64,000 nucleotides of DNA from Streptomyces albireticuli (GCF_002192455.1 NZ_CP021744.1:744001-808000); one strand, 5' to 3'. Positions 33,298-43,081 are shown, counted from the first letter of the stretch. Program-made: numbers and translations. Notes: generated by a model from the sequence alone, not told the origin.

Positions 33298-34459
33298 TCC
33301 CCCGGTATTTCACGTCGTCTTTCAGCCCTGGGATTCCTCTGTGAAATGGGGCGCCAACAGCCACCCTCCAACCAGGCCGACGAAGCCTGGGAAGCGAATC
33401 CCGCTATTTCCCCCGCCGGCCGCACCCGAGTGAGACCGGCCTTTGACGCATCTGTCAAGCATGGCACCTCTTCGATCGGGAACAAAGCATTCCACCCCGG
33501 AATGATCAATTCACCCGAGTCAAGTTACCGTATTGACTGAATTCTCTCCTGATCAAACTCACCGAAGTGACGGGCGAGCCCTTCCCGATAACACCTCGTG
33601 ACGGTTTTCGATCTTCAGCCGGATGGCGCGTCAGTGTTCCGGCGGGAGCGGGACGAGGGGCGGGGCGGTGTTCGTGCCCGTGGCCGGGGTGGACCGGGGA
33701 GAGCCTCAGTGGCCGACCGTCAAGGCCCGAGACGGCCTGCGCGTTTCCGCCATGGCGCTGGTGCGACGGCTGCCGGCACGCGCGCCTCGGCCCGTTCCGG
33801 AGCGGTGGACGGGTCCGGCGCGTGGTTCGCCGGGCGCGATCGGATCCTCGTGCGGGCAGCGGTGGGCAATGGGCGGTGATATGCCATTGTCCTAGACTGC
33901 CGACTCGCTCGCGGTGCCCCCGGAAGCCCTCAGTTTGTTTACGCGTTGACGACTTCTCGGATACGGGCTCCTCGCCCCGCGCGGATCGAAACGAGCACCG
34001 CACCCGGAGTCCGAGAGAATTCCTCGAACCTCGAAACGACGGCCGAGCTGCGGCGTTTACAGAAATCGCCGTACCTGCGGCGGTTGCCGAAGTGCACACA
34101 GGCCCTGCCGACACCTGCCGCCGGCCCCCGATCGTATCCATTCGCAGGGTGGTCACGGTCGGACGGTGGGGCCGGTGGCGCGGTGTTCAATGGGCCGCAA
34201 GATCGACATGGTCGACGCCGTCCGAGCGGCCGAAGAGGCACTCCTCACCGGACCCGGCGTCCGTCCATGACCCGGATCAGCCCCGCGGAAGACCGGGCCG
34301 CCCCTCCTCACCCGCATCCGGCGAATGCGCGGGCGCACGCTTGGGCGTCCCGTGCTCCCCCTGTGCGCCCGTGCGCTCCCATGCCGCGTGCGGGAAGGGG
34401 AATCCTCCGGGGGTGGGTCTGCGCGTTCGGGTGGGTCCGCGCGTCCGGGGAGGTGTGCC
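33298..34459. other. 1.16-kb stretch without a recognisable gene at the cluster edge
   Basis: Beyond the SARP promoter region I find no reading frame with Streptomyces codon bias or family resemblance. GC falls in parts (33300-33550 and 33890-34140), and open frames here are short or have flat codon usage. The SARP promoter should lie in 33298-33540; TTGACA (minus, 33458-33453) and TTGACT (minus, about 33525-33520) are possible -35 boxes, but no convincing -10 follows. The rest looks like decayed DNA at a cluster boundary. Confidence 0.5.
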
Positions 34460-35029
34460 GTGCAAGGACCGCCGCTGGTCGGCTGGTTGCTGGTGGCGCT
34501 GTGCGCCGCGACGGGCGCGTACTGCCTGGCCCGGATACGGACGGACGCGGGGCCGGCCGGCGGCCGGGCCACCGGTGGGGACGCCCTGATGGGTCTCGGC
34601 ATGGCCGCGATGGCCGTGCCGACGGCCGTGCTGGACACCCGCCCGTGGGGCGCGCCGCTGTTCGCGGTCGTCTTCGGCGCGGCCGGGCTGCGGTCGCTGG
34701 TGGTGGCGGCGCGGGGACGCACCGAGCCGAATCACCTGCACCACGCGGTGGGCGCGTTCGCGATGGTCTATATGGCGCTGGCGATGGCGGGCGCCCCCAT
34801 GGCCGGGCACTCGGGGCACGTGGCGGGTCACGAACCGGCCGGGACGCCGCTGCTGACGGGGCTGCTGCTGGTGTACTTCGCGGTGTACGTGGTCCGCACG
34901 GTGGCGGTGCTGGTGCCGGTGGTGGCCGCGACGTCCGGTGAGGTGACGTGGCCGGGCCGGCCGAATCTCACCAACGCCTGCCGGCTGTCCATGGGCATCG
35001 GGATGCTGGCGATGCTGCTGACGATGTGA
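34460..35029 (+). CDS. DUF5134-like integral membrane protein
   Basis: About 189 residues with five or so hydrophobic helices (GWLLVALCAATGAYCLARI, DALMGLGMAAMAVPTAV, PLFAVVFGAAGLRSLVVAA, TGLLLVYFAVYVVRTVAVLVPVVAA, MGIGMLAMLLTM). A His-containing loop NHLHHAVGAFAMVYMALAM recalls the DUF5134 family. I chose the GTG at 34460 because GGGGAGG precedes it. In Streptomyces such genes often sit just before an M56 peptidase, as here. Function unknown. Confidence 0.72.
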   Translation: MQGPPLVGWLLVALCAATGAYCLARIRTDAGPAGGRATGGDALMGLGMAAMAVPTAVLDTRPWGAPLFAVVFGAAGLRSLVVAARGRTEPNHLHHAVGAFAMVYMALAMAGAPMAGHSGHVAGHEPAGTPLLTGLLLVYFAVYVVRTVAVLVPVVAATSGEVTWPGRPNLTNACRLSMGIGMLAMLLTM

Positions 35030-35153
35030 ACGGGCGTTCCGTCGCGGCTCGGGGCTGCTGTATATCGCCTGGGGGCGCCGTACGGCCGTGGCATACGTCA
35101 CTTCGCGTACCGGGGCGTACCCGTGCGCGGCCCGGCCCTCATAGGCTTCGGCC

Positions 35154-36089
35154 ATGATGGTCCCGCTCGCCTTGCTGGTCCTCGCCGGACTGGTCGCGGC
35201 AATGGCGCCGCGCCTGCTGACCCGTGCCGACTGGCCCGACCGCGAACCCGTCGTGGCCCTGTGGGTGTGGCAGTGCGTGGTGGCGGCCGTGCTGCTGTGC
35301 TGCGCGCTCGCGATGTCGCTGAGCGCGGCCGCGGCCTGGGAGGCCGTGCGCGGCCATGTCTTCGCGGTCGCCCCGCACGCGGTGGTGGAGGCGTACGCGC
35401 TGACCTCGTACGCGTCGTGGGCGGCGCCGCTGGCCGTCGCTCTCGCGTGCGGGGCGGTGTGGACGGCGGCGATGCTCACCCGGGAGGTGCGAGGGGCGCG
35501 GGCCCAGCGCCGGCAGCGGCGCGCGGAGCTGGTCGTACGCTCCCCCCGGCTGCCCGGTGAGGACGCGGGCGCGGAGCGGCTGGTGGTGCTGGAGGGCGAG
35601 CGGCCCGACGCGTGGTCGCTGGGTGGCGCCGCGCCTCAGGTGGTGATCACCACGGCGGCGCTGCGGCGGCTCAAGGGCGAGCGGCTGGACGCCGTGCTGG
35701 CCCATGAGCAGGGACACGCGCGGGCCCGGCACGACTGGCTGCTGCACTGCTCGGGCGCGCTGGCGAACGGCTTCCCGCAGGTGCCGGTGTTCGCGGCGTT
35801 CCGCGACCAGGTGCACCACCTGGTGGAGCTGGCGGCGGACGACGCGGCGTCGCGCCGCTTCGGCCGGCTGAACACCGCCCTGGCGCTGGTCGAACTCAAC
35901 GAGGACCGTGGGGTGTTCGGCCCCTGCCCGACCCAGCTCTCCCAGGTGCCGGGCCGGGTGCACCGGCTGCTGGCGCCCGCGCCCCGGCTGACGGCGGCCC
36001 GGCGGCTGCGGCTCACGGCCGCGGCGGCGCTGGTGCCGGCGGTCCCCCTGCTGGTGACTTTCGTGCCGGGGCTCAGCGCCCTCGGCTGA
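35154..36089 (+). CDS. M56 family (BlaR1-like) membrane metallopeptidase
   Basis: A 311-residue membrane protease. The zinc motif HEXXH is HEQGH in DAVLAHEQGHARARHDWL, and the third ligand is probably the Glu in HHLVELAADDAA. Four hydrophobic segments flank it. BlaR1/MecR1 proteins of this family cleave a BlaI-type repressor on beta-lactam sensing. No BlaI gene is next to it in this window, and no penicillin-binding sensor domain is fused, so its signal and target are unknown. Start ATG ATG at 35154. Confidence 0.88.
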   Translation: MMVPLALLVLAGLVAAMAPRLLTRADWPDREPVVALWVWQCVVAAVLLCCALAMSLSAAAAWEAVRGHVFAVAPHAVVEAYALTSYASWAAPLAVALACGAVWTAAMLTREVRGARAQRRQRRAELVVRSPRLPGEDAGAERLVVLEGERPDAWSLGGAAPQVVITTAALRRLKGERLDAVLAHEQGHARARHDWLLHCSGALANGFPQVPVFAAFRDQVHHLVELAADDAASRRFGRLNTALALVELNEDRGVFGPCPTQLSQVPGRVHRLLAPAPRLTAARRLRLTAAAALVPAVPLLVTFVPGLSALG

Positions 36090-36142
36090 CGGGCGTCCCC
36101 GGCGTCTGGTGCCGGCGTGGTCCGATCGGCGACGATCTGATC

Positions 36143-36850
36143 ATGCATTCTCCGCGGCGCCTCCCTCTTCCGCTCCCGGCCGACGTCCGCCCGTACCGGT
36201 CCTCGGTGCCGATACGGGCCGGTGCCGTGCTGGGCGCGCTGTTCGTGGTGCTCCTGGTGCTGGTGAGCGCCGAATGGGCACCGCTGCTGACACTGGACGG
36301 GCGGGTCGCGGACGGGCTGCACCCGGCGGCCACGGGTCACCGCGGCTGGACCCACGCCATGCGCCTGCTGTCGGACTGGCTGTGGGACCCCTGGACGATG
36401 CGGGCGGCGCTCGCCGTGACCGCGCTGTGGCTGGTGCGGCGGCGCGAAGGGGTGCTGGCGGCGTGGATCGCGGTCACGTCGCTGCTCGGTACCGCACTCC
36501 AGCAGGGGCTGAAGGCGGCGGTGGGCCGGGACCGGCCGTCGTGGGCGGACCCGGTGGCGATGGCGCACTACCAGGCGTTCCCGTCGGGGCACGCGCTGAG
36601 CGCGACGGTGGCCTGCGGGCTGCTGGTGTGGCTGCTGTGGCTGCACGGCGCCGGCGTGCGGTGGGTGCGTGGTGCGCTGGTGGCCGCCGTGGTGTCGGTG
36701 GTCGGGGTGGGTTTCACGCGGGTGTATCTGGGGGTGCACTGGTTGTCGGACGTGGTGGGCGGGTGGCTGCTGGGCGGGGCGCTGGTGGCGCTGTCGGTGG
36801 GGGCGTACGCGGCGGTCGCGGGACGAGGCGGAGCCGGGAGACCGGCGTAG
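36143..36850 (+). CDS. Phosphatase PAP2 family membrane protein
   Basis: A 235-residue integral membrane phosphatase. The three PAP2 motifs are KAAVGRDRP, FPSGHA and TRVYLGVHWLSDV; the catalytic His residues are in the second and third. Five to six hydrophobic helices surround them. Family members dephosphorylate phosphatidic acid, undecaprenyl pyrophosphate or similar lipids with the active site facing outwards. Single gene here, 53 bases after the M56 peptidase, possibly co-transcribed. Confidence 0.92.
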   Translation: MHSPRRLPLPLPADVRPYRSSVPIRAGAVLGALFVVLLVLVSAEWAPLLTLDGRVADGLHPAATGHRGWTHAMRLLSDWLWDPWTMRAALAVTALWLVRRREGVLAAWIAVTSLLGTALQQGLKAAVGRDRPSWADPVAMAHYQAFPSGHALSATVACGLLVWLLWLHGAGVRWVRGALVAAVVSVVGVGFTRVYLGVHWLSDVVGGWLLGGALVALSVGAYAAVAGRGGAGRPA

Positions 36851-36911
36851 CGGAGGCCCAGGAAATAGTTCAAGCTTCACCTATGTTGAGGGTGGGTGAA
36901 AGGAGCCGTCC

Positions 36912-37289
36912 ATGACCGACTTCACCCCGTTCTCGCCCACCGCCGAGCTGCCGGCCACGCCGCACCCGCTGGCGGACGAGTACGCGCGCGCCCACCTCTT
37001 CTTCGAGGCCAGGGACTACACCGAGGCCGCGCGCATCCTGACCCCGATCGTCGAGGCCGAGCCGGCCCACCTCGCGGCCCGGCTGCTCCTCGCGCGCTCC
37101 TACTACCACTCCGCCCAGCTCCGGCGGGCCGAGGCGGAGGCCCGCCGAGTGATCGCCCACGCCCCGGCGGAGGCCTACGCCTACCTGCTGCTGGGCCGCA
37201 GCCTGGAACGCCAGAACCGCTCGGAGGACGCGGCCCCGTACCTGAGGATGGCGGCGGCGATGGACAGCTCGTACGCACGCGAGGCGTAG
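36912..37289 (+). CDS. Tetratricopeptide repeat protein
   Basis: A 125-residue soluble protein built from about three TPR units (YARAHLFFEARDYTEAARILTPIVEAEP, LARSYYHSAQLRRAEAEARRVIAHAP, LLLGRSLERQNRSEDAAPYLRMAAAMD). AAAGGAG lies ten bases before the ATG. Just upstream (36869-36893) is a short AT-richer region with AAGCTT at its centre (GTTCAAGCTTCACC), which resembles a MarR-type operator; this is a weak suggestion. A partner-binding role is all that can be inferred. Confidence 0.85.
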   Translation: MTDFTPFSPTAELPATPHPLADEYARAHLFFEARDYTEAARILTPIVEAEPAHLAARLLLARSYYHSAQLRRAEAEARRVIAHAPAEAYAYLLLGRSLERQNRSEDAAPYLRMAAAMDSSYAREA

Positions 37290-37559
37290 GGGACGCGGAG
37301 CACCGGCTGGTGCGCGACAGAGAGCGGCACTGACCGTCGGCGAGGGGGCAGCGCACCGGCCGCCGCTTCGAAGGACCTCCAGGGCGCCTTGCCCTGGGTG
37401 CGGGCGGCGATGAGCACCCGGTCGGGCCGCCGCCTCCTCGTTCGAGTCCGCCATACCGGCTGACGGGGGGCGGCCGACACTCCGTCAGCCCGGCAGACCA
37501 CTGACAGGCAGGGCCTACAGGTGGCCTTCGACGCGCCAGGAAGTATTACAGTCGCGAGC

Positions 37560-38222
37560 ATGCTCGAACACGATGCCCTCAATGCCACCCGCGAGGCCTA
37601 CGACGCTGCCGCACCCACCTACGCGCGGCTGTTCCGCGACACGCTGCGCGACAGCCCCCTGGACCGCGCGATCTTGGGTGTCTTCGCCGAGGTCGTCCGT
37701 GCGAGTGGGAACAGCCAGGTCGGGGACCTGGGGTGCGGACCTGGCCATATAACTGCTCATCTGGACGAGCTCGGACTGGCGGCGTTCGGCGTCGACGCCT
37801 CTCCCTCGATGATCGAACTGGCTCGACAGGCCCACCCGGACCTGCGGTTCGACGTGGGCTCGATGGCCGCCTTGGACATCGCCGACGGCGCGCTGGGCGG
37901 CGTACTCTCACGCTGGTCCGTCATCCACACGCCGCCGCGGGAACTCCCCGTCATCTTGGCGGAGTTCCACCGCGTGCTGGCACCCGGCGGCCACCTCCTG
38001 ATCGGCTTCTCGGCAAGCGACGGCCCGTCCCAGCCGACGCAGGTCTTCGATCACACGGTCGCGCCGGCCTATCGCTGGTGGCCTGATCATCTTGCCGCGA
38101 TGCTGCGCGAGTCCGGATTGGGCGAGGTGGCCCGGATGGTTCGCGAGCCTCAGCCCACCGACCGACGGCAGTTCCAGGAGGTTCACCTGCTGGCCCGCAA
38201 AGCCTGGGCGGGGGCGGCCTGA
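37560..38222 (+). CDS. Class I SAM-dependent methyltransferase
   Basis: A 220-residue methyltransferase: YDAAAPTYARLFRDTL at the N-terminus, motif I VGDLGCGPGHITAHL, motif II FGVDASPSMIELAR, and post-I VLSRWSVIHTPP. The substrate is unknown; the UbiE-like layout suits a small molecule. I chose the ATG at 37560 because the fold begins there. No ribosome site is obvious. Base composition is slightly less GC-rich than its neighbours, as in many singly acquired genes. Confidence 0.88.
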   Translation: MLEHDALNATREAYDAAAPTYARLFRDTLRDSPLDRAILGVFAEVVRASGNSQVGDLGCGPGHITAHLDELGLAAFGVDASPSMIELARQAHPDLRFDVGSMAALDIADGALGGVLSRWSVIHTPPRELPVILAEFHRVLAPGGHLLIGFSASDGPSQPTQVFDHTVAPAYRWWPDHLAAMLRESGLGEVARMVREPQPTDRRQFQEVHLLARKAWAGAA

Positions 38223-38325
38223 CCGAACACGCCACCGCGTCCGACCCGCCGCCGGACAGGGAAGCGTCCGGCTCCAGGCAGCGACCCATGATCAGGGCTC
38301 GCCGCCCGCCCGAGGTCCGATCAGG

Positions 38326-39361
38326 TCAGAGCGTCGTGCCGTCGGGGAGTTCCTTCTTCGCGTCGACCACGGCCCGCTTGAGGACCACGGTCTCGGAGGT
38401 GACGGCGCCGGGTTCGAGGCCCCGGTACGGCTTGACCAGCACGTCGCGCTGGCCGAGGTACTCATAAGTGCCCTTGTCGAAGATCCACTCCTGACGGCTG
38501 ACGGGACCGGTGTGGGCGATCGCGACTCCGGCCCGGCCGGTCGCGTCGACGGTCTTGTCCACGAGCGTGACGCCCGGGATCTTGGCGGCCGCCTTGAACA
38601 GTGCGGCGCTGATCTCCGGGGGCGCGATCTGCTCCTCCAGCAGCTGGCCTATCTCCCCGAACGCCGTCCAGTCGGCCTGCGGGTCACCCACCCTTCCCCC
38701 TGGTAGAGGCGCTTGAGCAGGACGTCAGGGTCCGTGGGGAGCTTCTTGACGCTGTTGTAGGAGCCTCGCTCGGTGACGTCATCGGGACGGTCGAGGTCGA
38801 GGTCCTCGCCGTTCTTGTCCATGAATTCATGGCCGGGCTCATAGATGAAGCCCTTGAGACCGTCGGGCGAGTGCCAGACCTGGCGCGAGCGCAGCGGAGT
38901 CACCACGAGCTTCTCCTTGCCGCCCGCCCTGTCGACCGACCCGCCCCTCACCTTGCTCTCCACGTAGATGTACTGATCCTGCCGGGGCTCCAGGGCAGGC
39001 CGCTGTGCCGCCGCGAGCGAGATGCGGTCGACCGTCGCCGACAGGCCCTTGGCGGTGCCGGGTGCCGGCTTCGCGCCGGCCCTCGGCGGGCTGGTGTCCG
39101 TACCGGACGTACCGGAGCTGTCCGGGGCGACGATCACGGCGCCCGCTATCACGGCCGCTGCTGCCGGGAGCGCGATCCAGGCCGTGCGGCGCGCACGGGA
39201 GCGCGGCGCGCGGGGGCGGTGCGGTGTGCCTCGGCCCACAGGGCCTCTTCGAGCAGGTCCTGCCGGGCCTGGGACAGGGAGGTCTCGTCCTGCCGCGGGA
39301 GGAGGAGGTCGAAGTCGCCGAGGTTGAGCGACCCTTGGGGCCGCCGGGAGGTACGCATCAT
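38326..39361 (-). pseudogene. CU044_5270-type membrane protein with two frameshifts
   Basis: Three frames together make one protein: N-terminal LNLGDFDLLLPRQDETSLSQ...EALWAEAHRTAP, then a membrane helix TAWIALPAAAAVIAGAVIV and DQYIYVESKVRGG...LPTDPDVLLKRLYQGEG, then DPQADWTAFGEIGQLLEE...ELPDGTTL. Both breaks are -1 losses. One extra C (minus strand) at the G run 39212-39216 and one extra G near 38690-38698 would restore a continuous ~345-residue product. The family lies beside ECF sigma factors, as here (26 bases after the sigma gene), probably as a membrane partner. Either a pseudogene or homopolymer sequencing errors. Confidence 0.75.
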
Positions 39362-39386
39362 CGGTTCCACTTCTCTTTCGGCCGGT

Positions 39387-40019
39387 TCAGGTGCAGGTGG
39401 TGGTGCTCGGGCCGCGCCGGGCCGCCGCCCCGTCCGCGTTCTTCCGGAGCTCGTGTTCGGCGAGCTTGCGCAGGCGCTCGCGGGCCCGGAACAGCCGCGA
39501 CCGTACGGTGCCGACGGCCACGCCCAGGGCCTCGGCGGCTTCCGCGTAGCTCAGGCCGGACCAGACGCAGAGGGTGACGACCTCGCGCTCCGACCGGCGC
39601 AGCTTCCCCAGGGCGTTCTTCGCGGCGGTGAGCTGCTCGGCGTCCGCCATCCTGCCCACCACCTCACCGGCGATGTCCGGCACGGGTTCCTTGGCGGGCA
39701 TGCGGGCCAGGGCCTTCTCGTGGCGGCGGGCGGCACGGCTGGTGTTGCGCTGGACGTTCACCGCGATGCCCATCAGCCAGGCCTTCGCGCCGTCCGGTTC
39801 CTCGGGAATCCTGGCGCGGAGACGCCAGGCCTCCAGGAACGTGAGCGAGACGACGTCCTCGGCGGTGGCCCAGTCGCCGGTGGCGCGGATGGCGTAGCGG
39901 TGGACGAGCTGGGCGTGCGAGCGGAAGAGATGGCGGAAGGAGTCCGGGTCGCCGTCCCTGATGCGGGTGTGTATTGACGTCACGTCTGTATATGTCCGGT
40001 GGGGGGTACGGGTTCCCAT
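39387..40019 (-). CDS. ECF-type RNA polymerase sigma factor
   Basis: About 210 residues. Region 2 is DSFRHLFRSHAQLVHRYAIRATGDWATAEDVVSLTFLEAWRLR; region 4 is LRRSEREVVTLCVWSGLSYAEAAEALGVAVGTVRSRLFRARERLRKL with its helix-turn-helix. There is no sigma region 1 or 3. The start is the ATG at 40019; a GTG 48 bases further in (VTSIHTR) is also possible, since neither has a clear ribosome site. The CU044_5270-type gene follows directly, the usual neighbour of this ECF group. The cognate anti-sigma factor is not otherwise evident. Confidence 0.9.
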   Translation of the reverse strand: MGTRTPHRTYTDVTSIHTRIRDGDPDSFRHLFRSHAQLVHRYAIRATGDWATAEDVVSLTFLEAWRLRARIPEEPDGAKAWLMGIAVNVQRNTSRAARRHEKALARMPAKEPVPDIAGEVVGRMADAEQLTAAKNALGKLRRSEREVVTLCVWSGLSYAEAAEALGVAVGTVRSRLFRARERLRKLAEHELRKNADGAAARRGPSTTTCT

Positions 40020-40298
40020 GACGTGGGTCACACGACGGGACGGTCTCTCCACCATTCTCCCGGCTGCCCCTGCCCTCCCTTGCCCCCCCTGCCCCCTGCC
40101 CCCTGCCCCCTGCTCAGAACCGAGCGTCTCCATCGTCCCGGGGCCCGGCGGGTCGTGACATACCGGTCCAGCGCAGCGGGGCCAGGGTCGGCCGCGGACG
40201 CGATGGGTACGGAGGGGGTGCGGTGCAGAAGTTGACGGCACCATGTCACTCCCGTCCGATGAAGCCTCATCCGCCATACCCGCCCCGAGGAGCCTCAG

Positions 40299-41597
40299 AT
40301 GCAGGACAGTCCCGTCACTCCGCACCGCCTCGACCCCACAGGAGCCGACCAGCACGCGGACAACGACCGGCTGCGCGCGCGGGGCCCTGCCGTTCCGGTG
40401 GTCCTGCCGGGCGAGGTCGCCGCCGTGGCGGTCACCCGGCACGAGGAGCTGAAGGCGTTCCTCGCCCACCCGGACGTCGCGAAGAACGCCTGCCACTTCG
40501 CGGCGCTGCGTGAGGGGGCCGTACCACCAGGGTGGCCGCTGGCCACTTTCGCCACCGTCGAGGGGATGACCACCGCGGACGGCGACGACCACCGGCGGTT
40601 GCGGGGCCTGGTCACCCAGGTCTTCACCCCCCGTCGCGTCGAAGGGTTACGGCCCCGCGTCGAGGAGCTGACGACCCTGCTGCTGGACGCTCTCGGAGAG
40701 GCGGCGTTCAGCGAGGAAACGACGGTCCCGGGGGTGGTCGACCTGCGCGAGCACTTCGCACTTCCGCTGCCCATGGCTGTCATCAGTGAACTGCTCGGCG
40801 TCGACCCGGACATGCGCGGCAGACTGCACGAGCTGTCGAATCTGATCGTGAGCACCACGACCACGCGGGAACGCGCCCTGGCCGCCAACCGTGACATGGC
40901 CCAGGTCCTCGGCCTCGTCGTCGCCCGGCGCCGGGCCGCCCCGGGGGACGACCTCACCAGCGCCCTCCTGGCCGCGCAGGCCGAGGACGGCGACCGTCTC
41001 GACGACCGCGAGCTCGTCGGCACCCTCCTGCTGATGGTCATCGCCGGGCACGAGACCACACTGAATCTGATCACCAACGCGGTACGGGCGCTGTGCACGC
41101 ACCCCGAGCAACTGGCACTGGTACGCGCGGGAGCGGCGAGCTGGGCAGATGTCGTCGAGGAGACCCTGCGCTACGACAGCCCGGTGAGTTTCTTCCCCTT
41201 CCGCTACCCCACCCGCGATCTGAAGGTCGGTGACACGGTCATCCCCCGGGGCACCCCGGTGCTCGCCTCGTACACCGCCGCCGGCCGCGACGAGCGCGCG
41301 CACGGCTCCGACGCGGCCCGCTTCCTCGTCACCCGCCGCCCCGCGGTCCGGCACCTCTCCTTCGGCCACGGCCCGCACTACTGCCTGGGCGCACAGCTGG
41401 CCCGGCTGGAGGCGACGACCGCCCTGGAAGCCCTCTTCGACCGCTACCCCGGCCTCGCGCTCGCCGTACCCGACCGCGACCTGCCCCGGCATCCGAGTTT
41501 CGTGGGCAACAGCACGGAGGTGCTCCCGGTACGGCTTCACCCCATCGGACTACAGATTGAGTTCAGCCCTGGCCAACATGGTGACCCCCGGCATTGA
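40299..41597 (+). CDS. Cytochrome P450 (TTA codon)
   Basis: A 432-residue soluble bacterial P450. I-helix AGHETT (residues 249-254), ExxR as EETLR (288-291), and the haem-binding FGHGPHYCLGAQLARLE with Cys362. The start follows GAGGAG. Codon 117 is TTA (40647-40649), so expression should require bldA, pointing to specialised metabolism. No ferredoxin gene is adjacent. It lies 7 kb outside the polyketide cluster, but could still tailor its product. Substrate unknown. Confidence 0.93.
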   Translation: MQDSPVTPHRLDPTGADQHADNDRLRARGPAVPVVLPGEVAAVAVTRHEELKAFLAHPDVAKNACHFAALREGAVPPGWPLATFATVEGMTTADGDDHRRLRGLVTQVFTPRRVEGLRPRVEELTTLLLDALGEAAFSEETTVPGVVDLREHFALPLPMAVISELLGVDPDMRGRLHELSNLIVSTTTTRERALAANRDMAQVLGLVVARRRAAPGDDLTSALLAAQAEDGDRLDDRELVGTLLLMVIAGHETTLNLITNAVRALCTHPEQLALVRAGAASWADVVEETLRYDSPVSFFPFRYPTRDLKVGDTVIPRGTPVLASYTAAGRDERAHGSDAARFLVTRRPAVRHLSFGHGPHYCLGAQLARLEATTALEALFDRYPGLALAVPDRDLPRHPSFVGNSTEVLPVRLHPIGLQIEFSPGQHGDPRH

Positions 41598-41651
41598 GCC
41601 GAAACTGATGGGTCGCGTGCTCATTCCCCGACTTCGCCGTAGCCGCCCGGC

Positions 41652-42980
41652 TCACCGCAGGTGCCGGAGGAAGACGTCGCTCCCCCCGTTGCGGTCGTCG
41701 GGCACGAGGTCGGCGTCCTCGCTGTCGAACACCGCCGTGCGCCCGGACAGGTCGACGCTGAAATTCAGCGAGAACCCGCTCGCCTGGGTCCCGTCGGACG
41801 CGACGTTGACGCGCTCCACCGCGCCGGTCCGCAGGTCGCGCGCGAACACGTCCTCCTTGCCGTTGGTGTCGTCCGGCACCAGGTTGGAGGCACTGGACGT
41901 GAAGAACGCGCGCCGGTTGTCGGCGCTCATCGCCACGTGCCCGTAGGACAGCCCGTCGGCCTCGGTTCCGTCGGCGGCCACGCTGAGCCGCCGGGTGACG
42001 CCCGTGCGCAGGTCCGTGGCGAAGGCGTCCGCGGTGCGGTTGGTGTCACCGGCGACGATGTCGTCGTTGGCGCTCATGAACAGCGCGTGGCGCCCGTCCG
42101 GGCTCAGACCGATGTCGGTGAGAACCGCCACCTTCGCCCCCGTGCGGGAGTGCGCGGCCAGCTCGGTGCGGCCGGTGCGCAGCTCGTGCGCGTAGAACGC
42201 CCGCGCCCGGGGCCGCGCCCGCAGGTCCTCGTCGGTGCCCGCTCGGGGGACCAGGTTGGATGCCCTGCTCTTGAATCCGACGCGGCTGCCGTCCGCGCTG
42301 ATCACCGGGGAGGCGGATTCGCCGTCGCCCTGGGTGCCGTCGGAGGCGACGCTGACGCGTTCGACGGTCCCCCGCCACCGGTCCTTCACGAACACGTCCC
42401 GCGCGTCGTTGGTGTCCCCTGGCACCAGGTCGCCGCGCGTGGAGAGGAAGGCGACATAGCGACCGTCGGCGCTGATCGATGGTTCACTGTTGTCGACACG
42501 GGCCTGCTTCGGGTTCCCGATGAGGATCTCGGTGCGCCCGGTCCAGCGGTCGCGCACGTACACCTCGGTGCTGCCGGTGGGGTTGCCACCCGGCACGAGG
42601 TTCGTCGCGTCCGAGCTGAAGACGACATACCGGCCGTTGGCGTTGACCGCCACGTCCCATGTCGAGCCGTCGGACGGGGTGCCGTCGGGGGCCACGGCGA
42701 CCCGCTCGACCCTGCCGGTGCGCAACTCCTTCACGAAGGGGCCGCCCTTGCGAGGGTCGCCGGGGATCAGGTTGTCGGCCCCCGAGCCGAAGACGACGAC
42801 GCGGCCGTCGCCACTGATCTTCCCCTGCCCCGACTCGCCGTTCGCCTCCGTACCGTCGGCGGCTACGCTCACCCGCTCGGTACGCTGCCTGTGCCCCTCC
42901 GTAGCGGCGGCCGCCGGCAGCACCGTCACGCAGGTCCCTAAGGCCGCCGCAACGACTGCCGTCCTTCTGAGATAGCGCAT
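41652..42980 (-). CDS. Secreted TolB/WD40-like beta-propeller protein (TTA codon)
   Basis: A 442-residue protein with a signal peptide (MRYLRRTAVVAAALGTCVTVLPAAAA) and about seven repeats of the kind ISADGRYVAFLSTRGDLVPGDTND-DVFVKD-RVSVASDGTQ, a beta-propeller. Asp-rich turns such as PGDTND could bind calcium. Codon 14, inside the signal peptide, is TTA (42941-42939), so secretion would be tied to bldA and late development. Two convergent genes meet here (P450 ends 55 bases away). Binding or scaffold role; target unknown. Confidence 0.85.
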   Translation of the reverse strand: MRYLRRTAVVAAALGTCVTVLPAAAATEGHRQRTERVSVAADGTEANGESGQGKISGDGRVVVFGSGADNLIPGDPRKGGPFVKELRTGRVERVAVAPDGTPSDGSTWDVAVNANGRYVVFSSDATNLVPGGNPTGSTEVYVRDRWTGRTEILIGNPKQARVDNSEPSISADGRYVAFLSTRGDLVPGDTNDARDVFVKDRWRGTVERVSVASDGTQGDGESASPVISADGSRVGFKSRASNLVPRAGTDEDLRARPRARAFYAHELRTGRTELAAHSRTGAKVAVLTDIGLSPDGRHALFMSANDDIVAGDTNRTADAFATDLRTGVTRRLSVAADGTEADGLSYGHVAMSADNRRAFFTSSASNLVPDDTNGKEDVFARDLRTGAVERVNVASDGTQASGFSLNFSVDLSGRTAVFDSEDADLVPDDRNGGSDVFLRHLR

Positions 42981-43081
42981 GCGACTCCCCTTGCTGGAGC
43001 GATGGATGGTGTACGAGCCGGGGGAAGCCAACAGTCTCGTGAGGCCCGCGGTCAACGGGGAGGGACGGGCCGCGCACCCGG

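Noticed and set aside
33453..33458. TTGACA as the SARP promoter -35
   Set aside because: No acceptable -10 hexamer lies 16-19 bases downstream, so no promoter was called.
33567..34589. 340-codon plus-strand frame in the gap after the SARP gene
   Set aside because: Flat codon usage, no ribosome site, and no recognisable fold; it overlaps the start of the DUF5134-like gene in another frame.
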